From Ricinus communis (lineage: Eukaryota; Streptophyta; Magnoliopsida; Malpighiales; Euphorbiaceae), in contig NC_063262.1 in NCBI RefSeq assembly GCF_019578655.1, forward strand, positions 8,253,582 through 8,317,581: a DNA stretch of 64,000 bases. Reading direction: 5' to 3'. Of the stretch, positions 1 through 11,998 are shown in pieces (positions within the stretch are counted from its first letter, which is position 1; each line of letters begins with the position of its first letter). Both the position numbers and the translations under genes were made by a program. Under the pieces are notes generated by a model. It ran no database searches, had not been told where the DNA came from, and saw only the letters and a list, made by a program, of their open reading frames with translations.

Positions 1-216
1 TAAATTCTTAAACTTTAAGTTAGAAAAATGAAACTTTTAAATAAAATAAAACAGAATAATTATGTGCCATAGTTCCGATGAAACTGCATACTAGCCACCA
101 TCTGCAACAATTGCACTATTACTCTTTTTGTTAACATGCTCTACATTGTGCATCAACTGGGGGCTCATCGCCTGTTCATCGTATGATACCACTGTTGTTG
201 CCCTCCTCTTACGGTA

Positions 217-359
217 GAATTAGGGACAGAGATAGGAATTGAGATAGGGATAGGAACGAAAGGTCAAGATATTCTGAGAGAGATGACAGAAGACACTACA
301 AAAAGAGCAGTAGTGACAGTAGGCAATACAGAGAAGTAGAGAGAGATCAAAGCATGTGA
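217..359 (+). pseudogene. Arg/Asp/Ser-rich (RS-like) coding fragment, broken
   Basis: Reading from 217 gives a peptide made almost entirely of R, D, S, E and Y residues, with repeated RDRDR and RSRYSERDDRR motifs, ending at TGA 357-359. One in-frame stop lies inside it, after RIRDRDRN. This composition is typical of the low-complexity arms of plant splicing factors and spliceosomal helicases. No start codon, domain or splice context can be assigned, so I infer a decayed exon or processed copy of such a gene. A Lys/Arg-rich stretch about 500 bases downstream may belong to it. Chance low-complexity coding is the alternative. Confidence 0.35.
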
Positions 360-713
360 AAATGAAGGATTTTGCATTATATTTTTATTGAAATAATTTT
401 TTTAATTTTGTATTATTTTTTCTGTTCGTGTTATTTTTGAGATATAAAAGATTGGATTTCTAATTTAAGCGTTTTTATCCTATTGGTTGTCATTTTATAC
501 CAGCCTTTTTTTATACCATTATTTGTCCTTATCTTTGTACATGTTGTTCATTTTATTGGCTGAAACTCCTTATTTTGTGCTTTTTTCTTTCCATTTTTTA
601 ATGTTTGTCTATTTGTTTTCGTCTCTTCTTCTTTTCCTTTCAGTTTCTCTATCTTTCAAATTCAAACTTTACCATTTTTATCTTTTACAATCTATTGCTT
701 AAATTAAGGAGTT

Positions 714-1010
714 ATGATTGGATTAGGTTTGATATTAAATTCAAATAGTCAAACTTTTAGAAATTTGATTAAACTTAACTCTATTGATTTCGAAATGGCT
801 AAGAAGAAAGTTGTTAGTAAAGTAATAGAGGTTAAATCTAAAGAAAAGAATGATATTGTGAAGAAGCTAAGAAGAGATAGATTAAGAAGGCTATAGATTA
901 AGAAGGCGCATGCAGCTGAAAGTTCTCATAGAAAGACGAAAAGTATTAGTGATGATTCTCTATTATGGTGTTCGAAACGGAGAAAAATAGTGACAAAAAA
1001 CCTGTTGATG
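714..1010 (+). pseudogene. Lys/Arg-rich coding fragment, possibly part of the upstream RS-like pseudogene
   Basis: An open frame from 714 encodes a basic peptide with runs such as MAKKKVVSKVIEVKSKEK and VKKLRRDRLRRL. It stops at TAG 894-896, and the same frame then continues with IKKAHAAESSHRKTKSISDD. The charged composition matches the RS-like fragment at 217-359, and the two could be decayed exons of one gene. No family is recognised and no splice sites were confirmed. Confidence 0.2.
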
Positions 1011-3640
1011 ATTCAATCAATGCTCGATCTAAAAACAGAGCAAAATCTCAACTGATGAACTGGTTGATTACACTTTGAAGGTATGGCTTCTTTTTATGTT
1101 AAATATACGAGAAAGATATTTATAATAAAGTTTGTTCAAAATTTAGTCTGATTTTGCAGTTATGTTTTTTCGTTATTTTTATTGATTAAATTATTTATTC
1201 TTTGAGATATTTTTCTAATTGTGTGTTTAGTTTTCTTATTTATTATTTATTTATTTCGTTCATATTCTTATAATTTTACTTATTAGAATTTTTTATTTTT
1301 CAATGATTGTAGTATATTTATTCTAAATTTTACCGAGTATTTTATGTCTAGAGCTGATATGTTTGCTGCGAGATTTCATATTGATGATCTTCGAAGCCGC
1401 TATATTGTTGCTCTCGATAACTAGCAAGGCTTAAAGACGTTAACGGAATAGTTAATAATTCAGAGGATTTTAGGAGATCTAAAGAGCAAAGGATGGAAAG
1501 ACAAAGAAGAGAAAGTAGTGGAAGACTAGTATTTTTTTAGTTTTGGATCTGTTTCAATTTATATGAGTCTGATAAATTTGTTATCATTTTGTAACTTTTA
1601 TTAGTTTTATTATAAGAAGCTATATTTTTATTTAGAAATTTGAATTATATAATATAAACTGTTGCAAATATGTTTATTTTGGTTGTTCACAAGACAATAT
1701 TAGAATATTGAAAAAATACTTCCAATTTTATTTTGTAAATTTTGTTATATATTTATTTATATATATTAATTGTGCAGTTTAAGAAATCAATCATATACTT
1801 TTATTTACTAGATGATTTAATTGGCAATGTATAATTTTTGAAAGTGATAATTTATAAATTGTATTCCTAAAAGATCAGTATTCATTAAGTTTTTCTTTTA
1901 CTGAATTTCTACATGTTTTTCTGTTATGCCCAAGTTGTCCACGGTTTTCACAGTTATTTTGCCTCGTAGTCTCCTATGGCGCTTTTATTCTTCTCTTGGT
2001 CTACCGAATTTAATCTTCCGTTCTAGTGGTAGAACAACCTTACTTTTTACTTTTTTTGGTATATTTCATATGCTTTCGTTTCCATTTATAAAAACATTTG
2101 CTTTGTATGTAGCAAATATTGTCTCATTAATGTAGTAACGTGAACAATATTAATATGAATTCATATCAACTTGGAATAGGTGATGTTGTTGCACTTTCAT
2201 GTTCGTTTTGCCATATCAACTTGAACTTTTGATTCATTTTTTTATCATGTCATATACTTGGTCATTGGATAATTTCACCTGCAAATATTCTATGAGTTCA
2301 TTTACTTTGTATTTTAAATTGCAATAAATACAATTAAGAGTAAGTATTCTTTTTATATGATGATTTCAAAAATCTATTATTTAGATACTATAAAGATGCC
2401 AGATATTAGTATATTGTATAAATAATTGAAATATATTTTATTTCTATTTTTTATGACAAGATATTTGAAGTACATTGTTGATATACTATCAATATATTTT
2501 ATAACAGTATATATATTTGAATTATACCTGTATTTTCATGGATGAGATATAATTCTCATTTAATATTTTTATACTTCTTTTTTATAGTTTTAACAGAATA
2601 TCCATTAATATAGAAAAATTTGAAAAATATTTAGAATTAGAGTGTCATGAACTTCAAAGTCAACAAAGTCCATGTTTTCAGCGCATTGTCTATTGTGTTG
2701 GAGCAATACTGGTATTGCTTCCATTTCTAGAATAAAAAATTAAATAAAATCAACTATAGTATACTAATAAGATACTATTAATATACTATTAGTTGTATAT
2801 TTATAATTGTTTAGGGTTAAGATTGTAATTTATGAAATCATTGCGCAATTGTATAAAAAGATAAAACAAAAAATATTTAAAATATATCTTTTACTGTATA
2901 TTACAAATGTTTTAACATTATAATTTAATGTGTAAAATTATTTACTAATACATATCTTGATGTAAAAGAGATACTTTTGATATACTTTTTAAATGCCCTT
3001 TATTGTGAATATGTAAAAGATACCAATAATATATTAGAAAGATGTCATTGATATACCTTATAATGTTATAAAACTTTGAAAACTTTAAAAACATACACTC
3101 ATGCATCAGTTTTTTAAATCTAAATTAAAAGTCAAAATAAAACGGTATTGTATAGAATTCATTCAATATTGTATTATAACAGTACACATATAATAGTTTT
3201 TTTTTTGTTTTTACAGAATTAGAACACAAATTTTTTTGCTATTTTCACATTTGAGCTTCAAAAACACATGAATTATTATTGACTTATAAGTTGTAGTTTG
3301 ATTTGAATGCTTAAAATCGTTTTTGTTTTTTGTTGTTCTATTTAGCAGTTGCAATGAAGTTTTTGTTGGATTAACATGTTTTTCTTTTAATTTTTAATTT
3401 TTGTTTCAGATATATTATCGCAATAAAATTAATTTTGTGTTAAATTTATTGATTTTGTTTCTTGTTTTACATTTTAGAATAAAAGAACTGAATTGGGTAA
3501 GAAGGAGAAAGTTTAGAAACAATATAAATAAAAATCTGTCAGTTCAGTTAAGAGACCGTATAAATAAAAACCACTATTTTTATCCGTAAAAATAAAATTT
3601 TACAGCACATACTTTTCCCAAAAAAATAGAAAAGCCGAAG
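1011..3640. other. AT-rich intergenic stretch without a recognisable gene
   Basis: Both strands show only short, low-complexity open frames. The segment 2400-3070 is rich in short GATATAC/ATATAC words interspersed with A/T runs, similar in texture to 39200-40900. Nothing codes for a recognisable product. Confidence 0.5.
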
Positions 3641-3647
3641 ATAGAGC

Positions 3648-3685
3648 AAGCCCAAATCATAAGGGGCCAAAGGTAGCCCGGCCCA
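3648..3685 (+). promoter_or_regulatory. Site II-type promoter elements of the DRG1 gene
   Basis: AAGCCCA (3648-3654) and GGCCCA (3680-3685) are reverse complements of TGGGCT and TGGGCC, the TGGGCY site II motif. In plants this motif is common upstream of translation and ribosome-biogenesis genes and is bound by TCP factors. They lie about 205-240 bases upstream of the DRG1 start codon, which fits a growth-linked housekeeping promoter. The functional role is inferred from position and motif. Confidence 0.5.
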
Positions 3686-3737
3686 ACCTGAGAATAGAAA
3701 TAAAGAAGGGCCACGCACGCCACCGTTCTCTTGTTTA

Positions 3738-3746
3738 ATATAAAAG
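3738..3746 (+). promoter_or_regulatory. TATA box of the DRG1 gene
   Basis: The sequence ATATAAAAG stands about 150 bases before the ATG at 3890 and just downstream of the site II motifs. A transcription start near 3770 would give a 5' UTR of roughly 120 bases containing the pyrimidine-rich run at 3755-3790. Confidence 0.5.
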
Positions 3747-3889
3747 CGCTTCATTTCTTTTTTCTTTTTCTGGTAGCTTCCACTTTTTCAAAACTGTATC
3801 GCAGCAAGAAGTACTGCACTTGGATTTGCCACACGGCGTCGTCGAGAAATCTCCTTTAATAGTGGTTTGTAAGCTTGTAAGCTGCAAAA

Positions 3890-6800
3890 ATGGCGACTGT
3901 TATGCAGAAAATCAAAGATATTGAAGATGAGGTAATTATTATTATTATTAATTACCATTTTTAATTTCTCAAGAACTCCGCAATCCTTGATGCTCATAAG
4001 GTATTTATTGTTCAGGGCAAAGATAAATATTTTAAAAAGAGTGCTCTTTCTTTTAACTAATTTATTTGCTTTTGCTGTTGAAGTGAGTTTTTGAGTTGGT
4101 AAACTGTTTATGCCTTTGTATTGGGAGGGGTAGCATAATTTTTGTGTGTGTTTGTGACAGATGGCAAGGACTCAAAAGAACAAGGCTACAGCACATCACC
4201 TTGGTTTGCTTAAGGTACCTACCTACCTATTGTTTCGCATTGTTTGACATTATTCATTTTGCAAGCATTCAAATAAATTGAATTCGTGTAAAACCATCTC
4301 ACTTGTGGCATAATTTCGTTTTTTTTTTTTTCAAAATGCTAAATTTTATTTTTTTAGTTGAAAGAATTGAATTCTAGCAACTATGATCCTTCTAAACATA
4401 ACAATGTAGTAAAAGGTGTTCAATTCAACTGAACTTCTGCGTTTATAAACTTATCAAAAACATGTTATGTTACTGATCATATTCATATTTGTATAGGACT
4501 GTTAGACACTTATACCTCTCTCTTTGATGCCCAATAAAACAAAGATAACCAGAGCTACTGTATCTCTGCCCTTATTTGTACGTATTGTATTGTCTCTTCT
4601 ATGTGAAAAACTCTGATGGAACTGCTACACGTGATTGTCTGTCTTATGCTAGGCTAAACTTGCAAAGCTACGTAGAGAACTCCTTGAACCTTCATCAAAA
4701 GGAGGTGGTGGTGCTGGTCAAGGTTTTGATGTTACTAAAAGTGGAGATGCCAGAGTTGGCCTAGTGGGTTTTCCTTCAGTTGGGAAATCGACACTGCTAA
4801 ACAAATTAACAGGCACGTTTTCAGAGGTATGAAGCTGTTACCCATAGTGGCATAAATTTTATCCTGATAATGTTCATAAAAAGTTCAAGCGAGGTAGAAT
4901 TACCTAATTTCAGTCTTTTTTTTTTTAAATAAATAAATTAAGAGTTCGCTATGATTCAGTTATTAGGTAAGATACAACCTTTTCTTGTGTTAGAATTGCG
5001 CGCTTGATTTATTGAACCTAATAGTTCATTCAGCTTCTGTTGATATGCTTATTTTATAAGTGTTTAATGTGGAATCTTTATCATTCTTTTCAAAAGTTTT
5101 GCTCAGACGGAACAATAGTTTGGCTCAACTTCCAAGGATTCTGTTTTACTTTGGCCTATTGTTTATGTGTTTTTTGTGGCTGGGAATTAACAGCCTATGC
5201 TGAATACTTGGTCACTGTAAAACTTGCATTAGGTACTTTGATCTCTTGAAGACTGACTTCTTTTAAAAATATATGGCTTACAGGTTGCTTCCTATGAATT
5301 TACCACTTTGACTTGCATCCCAGGCGTTATTGTTTATAGAGGAGCTAAAATTCAGGTATAAATATTTCCAAAGATTTCTTTCCCTTTTATGGGTCTGATG
5401 TACAGCAACAACCTATTGTTTGAATGCTGACAGTATAGCATATAAGAGCTATAGCCATAATTGATTTGATATTTTGGTCTCTGTCTTAGTTTTTCAAGTT
5501 ATCCTGTACAAAATATTTACCATCAGTTTCTGAATAAAGATCATGTCATTTCTCCAGTTTGTAGATCAATAATGGTATTCTGTTGATTGATTAATTCAGT
5601 TTATGGTTGGCTTCCTTTAAATGAAAAGTAATACATTTTTTTTTTTCTTTCAATGTTTGAAGTTATTGGACCTTCCTGGTATTATTGAAGGTGCTAAGGA
5701 TGGGAAGGGACGAGGAAGGCAGGTAAGAGTTTTACTGTTCTTCTTGTTGGTATTTTTTAACGCATTTGAGCTTTTATTTTATTTTTTTGTGATTTTTATT
5801 TTTCTTGAATATTGGTGTGTACTAAACCAAGATACAGATCTTTGATTAGTTATCCAAAATGGGAAGATGCATAAGGGTCATATAAGATTAAAAAAAAAAA
5901 TTGACCTTTCTATTTTATTGATCTGGTTGCCAATAGCTGATACAGGAGGCCACACATCAAGGTAGGATCATCATGCCTACTCACAGAACATTATCATTGA
6001 TTAAGCGTTGCATGACTGTAAAACTAGATATTGTTACAACTTGAAAGTTGCCATCATGAACTAATGCTTGGAAACTGAGGTTTTATGACACTCTAAATTA
6101 TAATTAGAGAAGATCCTTAGCAGTCTCATATAAGCCCCACATCATTAGGCATGCCACGTAGGGGCCTAGTATTACTATAATGGGATAAGTAAAATAAAAT
6201 ACCCTAGGGTACTTTTTTGTACTTCTCCCTACTATAATTGAGGGCATGTTTTAAATAGCACAAGCAGCCAAGATCCTTCAGTCACCTTTTATATGATGAT
6301 TCCCTTATCTTTTGCATTAATTATTCGGTAAATAATAGTGAATGATATATTCTTGCTTTAGCAATCTTGTGATAAATCCCTTATCAAGGATATACATTAT
6401 CTTAACCAAGAAACCAAGATTGATGGAAAACAAAAGTTGTTGAATCATTCATTGGAAAAATGAGAGATATGTAGGATTATGTGAGCTATTATAAGAATGG
6501 TGAGAAGAAAAGAAAAAAAAAGAGGCAATTAGCTTGTTAGAGGAGCTAAGTATAGAACATTTTGACATTTTGGTGAGCCAAATAACTGTTACTCATCTAT
6601 TCTAAAAGAAAACTTTTTTGTCCAGTTGAATGTAATCACTATTCACGCTCATATTTAAAACAGTTTTTTTGGGCATGATTGAACTTTGTGCGATTTAGGA
6701 CTTTGAAAAAACTGAAACATAATGATACCGCGACCAGGGAGAATTGAAGGGACAAGATTAAGAATAATTTCACCAAGTTAATCTTGAAGCATAATCAATC

Positions 6801-9795
6801 CCAAATCTTAGGTTTGTGTCCTAACTTCCTTAGGGGCCAAGATTGTGGTATGGGCATCAAATCATGTCAGCTCCATGGATCTTTTTCTCCATTTTGCTCC
6901 ATCTACAGTGATAATGCTATGGCATATTTTTATTTTGTAAAAAGGATGATGTAGAAGTAGGATTTGAATATTGAATTGTCATTTCCATAGGATGTCATGA
7001 TGACTTCTGACTGTAGAATTCCTTTGTGGTGCGTTTGAATTTAATTCTTTTTAAGTTAGACCAATGTATAGACTGATGCCATTGCAATTCAGGTTATCAG
7101 TACTGCTAGGACATGCAACTGTATCTTGATTGTTCTTGATGCAATAAAGCCGATAACTCACAAGCGTCTGATAGAGAAAGAGCTTGAGGGATTTGGCATA
7201 AGGTAAGAATGCAAGTACTGTGCCATCATGGTTTGTGCAAACGATATCTGTGTTTTCAGGAAATGGGTATAAGTTCTCTTTTACTTGCATCTTGATGTTA
7301 GTGCCACTATGTGAAGTATTACTTTCTCATCTTTTTTTTTTCCTCATTTCAAAAATCATTTGAAATTAATTTGGTTAGCACGTGCTTTGCACATTCAACC
7401 TGGTAAATCTTTTATTTGTTGAAAGAAAGAATAAAGAGATCAAATATGAAGATTCTCCAGTTGTGCAGCTTAATTTTTAAGCAAAACTATTGAACAAGCT
7501 CCAGTTTTTCAAAATGTAATTTTCTGGGATCTCAGGATTGGAAAGATATCGAACAAGCTCCATTCCCATTATCATAGAATTTTGTGTGGAGTATGGACTT
7601 TTAACGGTCAATTGACAACACAGGGACTGATAAATATTCTGTTTGTGAAGTAACAATGAAGTCCTACATTCAATGTATGTCCAAGATGGTTGTGGCACTT
7701 GTAGTGAAGTATTTATACTTCCTGGCTAATGTAGAAATAACTTTACAAATTCTATGTTTGATTTCTGATTAGATTAACTAAACAAATTAGTCACATGAAA
7801 CTACACATTTCTTCAGTCTCCTGATTATAATTCTGTATATACTCTTAATCCATTTTTATTTCTGAAAACAGATTAAACAAGGAACCACCTAATCTGACAT
7901 TCAGGAAGAAAGACAAGGGTGGGATTAATTTCACCACAACAGTTGCCAACACACACCTTGATCTTGAAACTGTGAAGGCAATATGTAGTGAATACAGAAT
8001 TCACAATGCTGATATTACATTGAGATATGATGCAACTGCTGATGACCTGATTGATGTCATTGAGGGCAGTAGGATATACATGCCCTGCATTTATGTAGTA
8101 AACAAGATTGATCAGATTACCCTGGAAGAGCTGGAGATTTTGGACAAACTGCCTCACTACTGCCCAATCAGGTGATTTACTTTTTTCCTGTCTCTGTTTT
8201 ATATTTTCCTTTGTTTATGTTATTTGTTTTTGTGGTTATTTTGCATAGAAGATAATAAGCATATTATGAATCTATGGACATGCATTACTGTCTCTTTCAT
8301 AAATTTTGAACCTTAACAAGTTGACTGAGGCATTTCAAATACATTGGTCGAGGTATATTTGAAACTGCAATTATTTAATTATATTTTCTTCCATATCATT
8401 GCATGGATTGGTTTTTTGGTTCAGTTCGTGTGATCACGGTTGCATTTACTTTTTTTAGTGAGGCTATCTCTCTTCTCCTGGTTCAGAACCCATCCTGGGT
8501 TTCAGGCTGAGTTTGCGTCTGAGATTATATTATGTTAATATGGGTTAAGCTCAAGCTTCCCTGAGCCAGGCCTGTTTACTGTCCTAATGATTTTACCCAT
8601 CAATTTATTTTTTTCTTACATTCACAATATTCCAAATTGGAGAACTTCCCACTGATAAGGGGTAGCTTTTTCCGGTCTTCATTAATTTTATGTCCTTGAA
8701 TTTAGACAAATATCATATGGGACTATGGCTACTACATGTTGCTTTTTGCCCTTATATCCTACATTTCCTTGTGATTGTCTCTTAGTTTTTGATGTAGCAT
8801 CATATGACGTATTACTATGACTTTTTGCATATTTTGTCTCAGTAATATGTATTCACACTCTTTTCTTTTTCGTTATTTTTTGCTTACATTACATGCTAAT
8901 TTTATATGGCTACTCTACAGTGCTCACCTAGAATGGAACCTTGATGGTTTGCTGGACAAGATTTGGGAATATCTAGATTTGACTCGCATATACACGAAGC
9001 CAAAAGGAATGAACCCAGACTATGAAGATCCTGTAATTCTGTCATCTAAAAAGCGAACAGTTGAGGATTTCTGCATCCGTATCCACAAGGATATGTTAAA
9101 ACAATTTAAGTAGTAAGTATCTTAAATTTCTATTATTTCTGAAGATATTTGTTCATCAGGATATGCGAAACAGCTATATTTTAGGCACTTTGCACAGCTA
9201 GCAATTTGTACGTGTGCATATGGTTAGGGTTGAGCCTTCATGTGATGCTTAAGCACATATTTCTCATGTGCTTCTGAAACAAAGATACTTGAGGATGCCA
9301 TCTGAAATGGCTGGCATTATCAAACAGTTCGAGTGTGATTGAGATTAAGGCAGGCAACTTATTTTATTATGAATGCCAAATAGCCTTTCTGACTGTCTTG
9401 ATTATTTGTTCTTTATGAATTTTATAATGGTAAAATTTGTATATCTATAGGAGTTTAAGTAATGAGTAGCTTTTCAGTTGCATCCATGATGACAAAACAT
9501 TGGCTGAACACATCATTTTCTTCGTTTCTGCTGATGCCTCCAGCAGTACTAGTCACTTCCACAAATACTCACCTTTTGTATTTGATACAGTGCTCTGGTG
9601 TGGGGATCAAGCGCTAAACACAAGCCCCAGAGGGTTGGCAAGGTTCTCTCGAAACCTTACTAATCAACGACTATCTTTTCTCTATGCATTTGTTTCTTTT
9701 GCAATTGATTATCACTTGAGTCTGCTATATAATTTTGTTTTCAGGAACATGAACTAGAGGATGAAGATGTCGTGCAAATAATAAAGAAAGTGTGA
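3890..9795 (+). CDS. DRG1: Developmentally regulated GTP-binding protein 1 (DRG1), 10 coding exons
   Basis: This is a GTPase of the OBG/DRG class. In eukaryotes DRG1 works with DFRP1 on translating ribosomes in the cytoplasm. Coding exons are 3890-3931, 4161-4214, 4653-4826, 5284-5355, 5663-5722, 7093-7202, 7872-8171, 8921-9112, 9591-9642 and 9745-9795. All have GT-AG borders and join in frame to 368 aa, the usual DRG1 length. An N-terminal basic helical region (1-60) is followed by a Gly-rich linker. Next come the P-loop GFPSVGKS (71-78), the switch segment FTTLT (96-100), G3 DLPG (117-120), G4 NKID (248-251) and G5 SAH (271-273). A C-terminal TGS domain covers about 290-366. The start [14 protein letters not shown] matches plant DRG orthologues. 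Intron 5 (1370 bases) is the longest. No stop, frameshift or missing G-motif residue is seen. Assignment to DRG1 rather than DRG2 rests on overall resemblance to plant DRG1 and is fairly secure. Confidence 0.96.
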
Positions 9796-10057
9796 TGAAC
9801 ACTCGGCTCCAATCGCGAGTCCTCTATTTAAGTTCTGCAGGTTGCAGAAGCCGGTGTGTGAAAGATTCCATCCAATTTTCTGCATTATGAAAGCGATCGA
9901 GTGGAAGAGAAGCTCAATTTCTGAGATTGAAGGTGACAGCTTGTTATGTAATTAATCTAAATTCTGATCAAGCACTTTTCGATGGTGATATAATTTTTGT
10001 TTGCCATGATATGTACAACCTTAGTGATGAGATTGGTCAAAGAGAATTAGTTGGTTG

Positions 10058-10063
10058 AATAAA
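10058..10063 (+). terminator. Poly(A) signal candidate of DRG1
   Basis: AATAAA occurs 263 bases after the DRG1 stop codon, downstream of a T-rich stretch (about 9987-10003). It is the first canonical signal in the 3' flank and would give a 3' UTR of about 290 bases. Plant poly(A) signals are loose, so an upstream variant could also be used. Confidence 0.45.
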
Positions 10064-10200
10064 CCTGGGCGGAAATTAGAGACCGTATCCCCATTAATTG
10101 TGCTTGAAAAACAGAGTTTTCTAAGAGATAGCTCATGCATTTCCATTGGTCTCCTTGTGAACTTGGCACGCAAGTTCAAGGCGGATTCAAGTCATTTATT

Positions 10201-10492
10201 AAAGGCAAATTGCATTTTTATGTCCTTGGATTTTTTAGTTTTATTTTATTGAGTTTTTTAATTTTTATTTTATTTTATTAAATTGTATTTTTATTTTATT
10301 TGTATTGATGATTTTTAATGGTTCTTAATTAAAATAAAAATACAAGGGCTTAATAGAATAAATAAAAGTCTCATTATGTATAAGAAGCCTTTAATAAAAC
10401 TAAAAATTAATAAAATTATAAAATTAATTAAAGTTTTAAGGACTCCATAAAATCAGAAAGATTTAAGGGTTTAATAGTGGATTTTGCCTTTA
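10201..10492. repeat. Palindromic MITE-like repeat, copy 1
   Basis: The left end reads AAAGGCAAATTGCATTTTTA. The right end reads TAATAGTGGATTTTGCCTTT, which is inverted relative to the left. Interior T-rich and A-rich halves are also loosely complementary, so the whole 292 bases could fold back on itself. A related copy lies at 35026-35335. There is no coding content. I infer a MITE or foldback element; the superfamily cannot be fixed. Confidence 0.5.
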
Positions 10493-11998
10493 TTAAATAA
10501 GGTAAAGCTTTAGACCTGGACTTCTGCTTGTTTTTCATAAGAAATGCGGCAGAGCATTATTCCTGTGTTTATATATGATTTTTGAACCCATAACCATTTC
10601 TTTTTAACAAATTTAAATTATAGATAAAAATTTCATGTTAATTGACTAAAAATACTATTTTCTACTTAACCTTTTTTAGTAATCAGATTAAATAAGTACA
10701 TTTAGCAGATTATAAATCAAAATATAAATTCTAAATTTGAAATTTGAAGCATTAACTAATTTATACTTCGTTTAGCTCAGATTTTAAGAACCAAATATTG
10801 TTTCACTAGTTTATGGTAAAATTACACTACTGTTTCTGGAGTTTTGGGGCACTATTTTTGGCAAAACAAAACATATCTAAATTTCCATTTGGGTATCATA
10901 AAACTTGTGAAAACAATTTTCTGGGTAGAAAGATCCACCAGAATGATGACATTACATAGCATGGGTGACAAAAGTATTGAAATCATTCTGAGATTGAAGT
11001 GTTTTCCATTGAGGGAGTTCAGTTTGTTTGATAATTCTATTTCTGAAATGGTGCAAACTAAATTTGATTTTGGGTTAGGTGCAGCACCACAGATAATTGG
11101 AAAAGAAGGTGGTGGTGATTAGGGTTTTTCTTTGTGCCCATTGTGACTCCATTATAGGTATTCTTTTTATTTGGATTTAGAACTTCCCTCAATAGAGGAT
11201 ATTTGGGCTATTAAATTAACATATTGGAAACCATCCTGCCCACTAGTTTTCCTTAAGAGAGTCAAAAGTTCTCTTTTTCTTTGACTTGGTTCATTTTGAG
11301 AAATCTACTTAAAACCCAACTAATAAATGCAGAAACTGTTGGGAGTAAAATATTTTCCAAACTAATAAATGTAAAAACAGTTGGAAGTAGACAAACCATT
11401 CAAATCGTATTTTAAAGTTGACCAGTTTATTTATTCACGTTTTATATTTCATTTTTAAGATTAATTTAAAATAAAATTATTCAAAAATTTTATTAAAATC
11501 AAAATTAATTAGAGACAAGTATATTTCAATTAATTAGAATAAAAAATAATTAAATAAATTCTCAAATAAATTATGTATGAACATGTAATGTTTGATTGGA
11601 TTCAGAGGATACGGAAATCAACCGAACTTATAATTCATCCAAATCAAACTGAACCGTAACTAAATAAATAAAAAATAACAGTTTACAGTTTGAATTGATT
11701 TAGCTCAGTTAGGTTCAGTTTGGAAGGTTGGTAGACACCTCTAAGGGTCCCAAAGTTAGGAGCAAGTTCCTTTGAGGCCAGACTTAAAAATGGAGAGAAG
11801 AATCTTTGCATTCAAACCAGGCCAATGTACAAAAATACATGATAGTTTTCATCCAATTATAAGGGTGCATGAAAAAGAACCATTAAAAAGAAAAAGAAAC
11901 AGAAAGCATACGGAATGTGTTACTAAGGAAATAGAGTTCTCCAAGATACATTATCATTACAAGTGACCTAGCTGACAATAGAAAACGGTCCTCGGATA
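10493..11998. other. Intergenic region between the convergent DRG1 and RIN4-like genes
   Basis: No supported gene is seen here. A 92-codon open frame at 10844-11122 has no recognisable family and no conserved neighbour. AACCGAACT/CAGTTTGG-type repeated words near 11620-11730 look like degenerate transposon DNA. The 3' UTR of the minus-strand RIN4-like gene must occupy the right part. Confidence 0.4.

Noticed and set aside
487..702. 71-codon open frame rich in Phe, Leu and Tyr
   Set aside because: Composition follows the T-rich DNA; it does not look like a designed membrane protein and has no partner.
4576..5249. Open frames within the DRG1 locus in other frames
   Set aside because: They overlap DRG1 exon 3 and introns 2-3 out of frame and are explained by the DRG1 gene.
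10844..11122. 92-codon open frame between the two genes
   Set aside because: No recognisable domain, no splice or promoter context, and no sensible continuation in neighbouring frames.
11772..11966. 64-codon basic open frame
   Set aside because: It is antisense to the likely 3' UTR of the RIN4-like gene and has no family signal.
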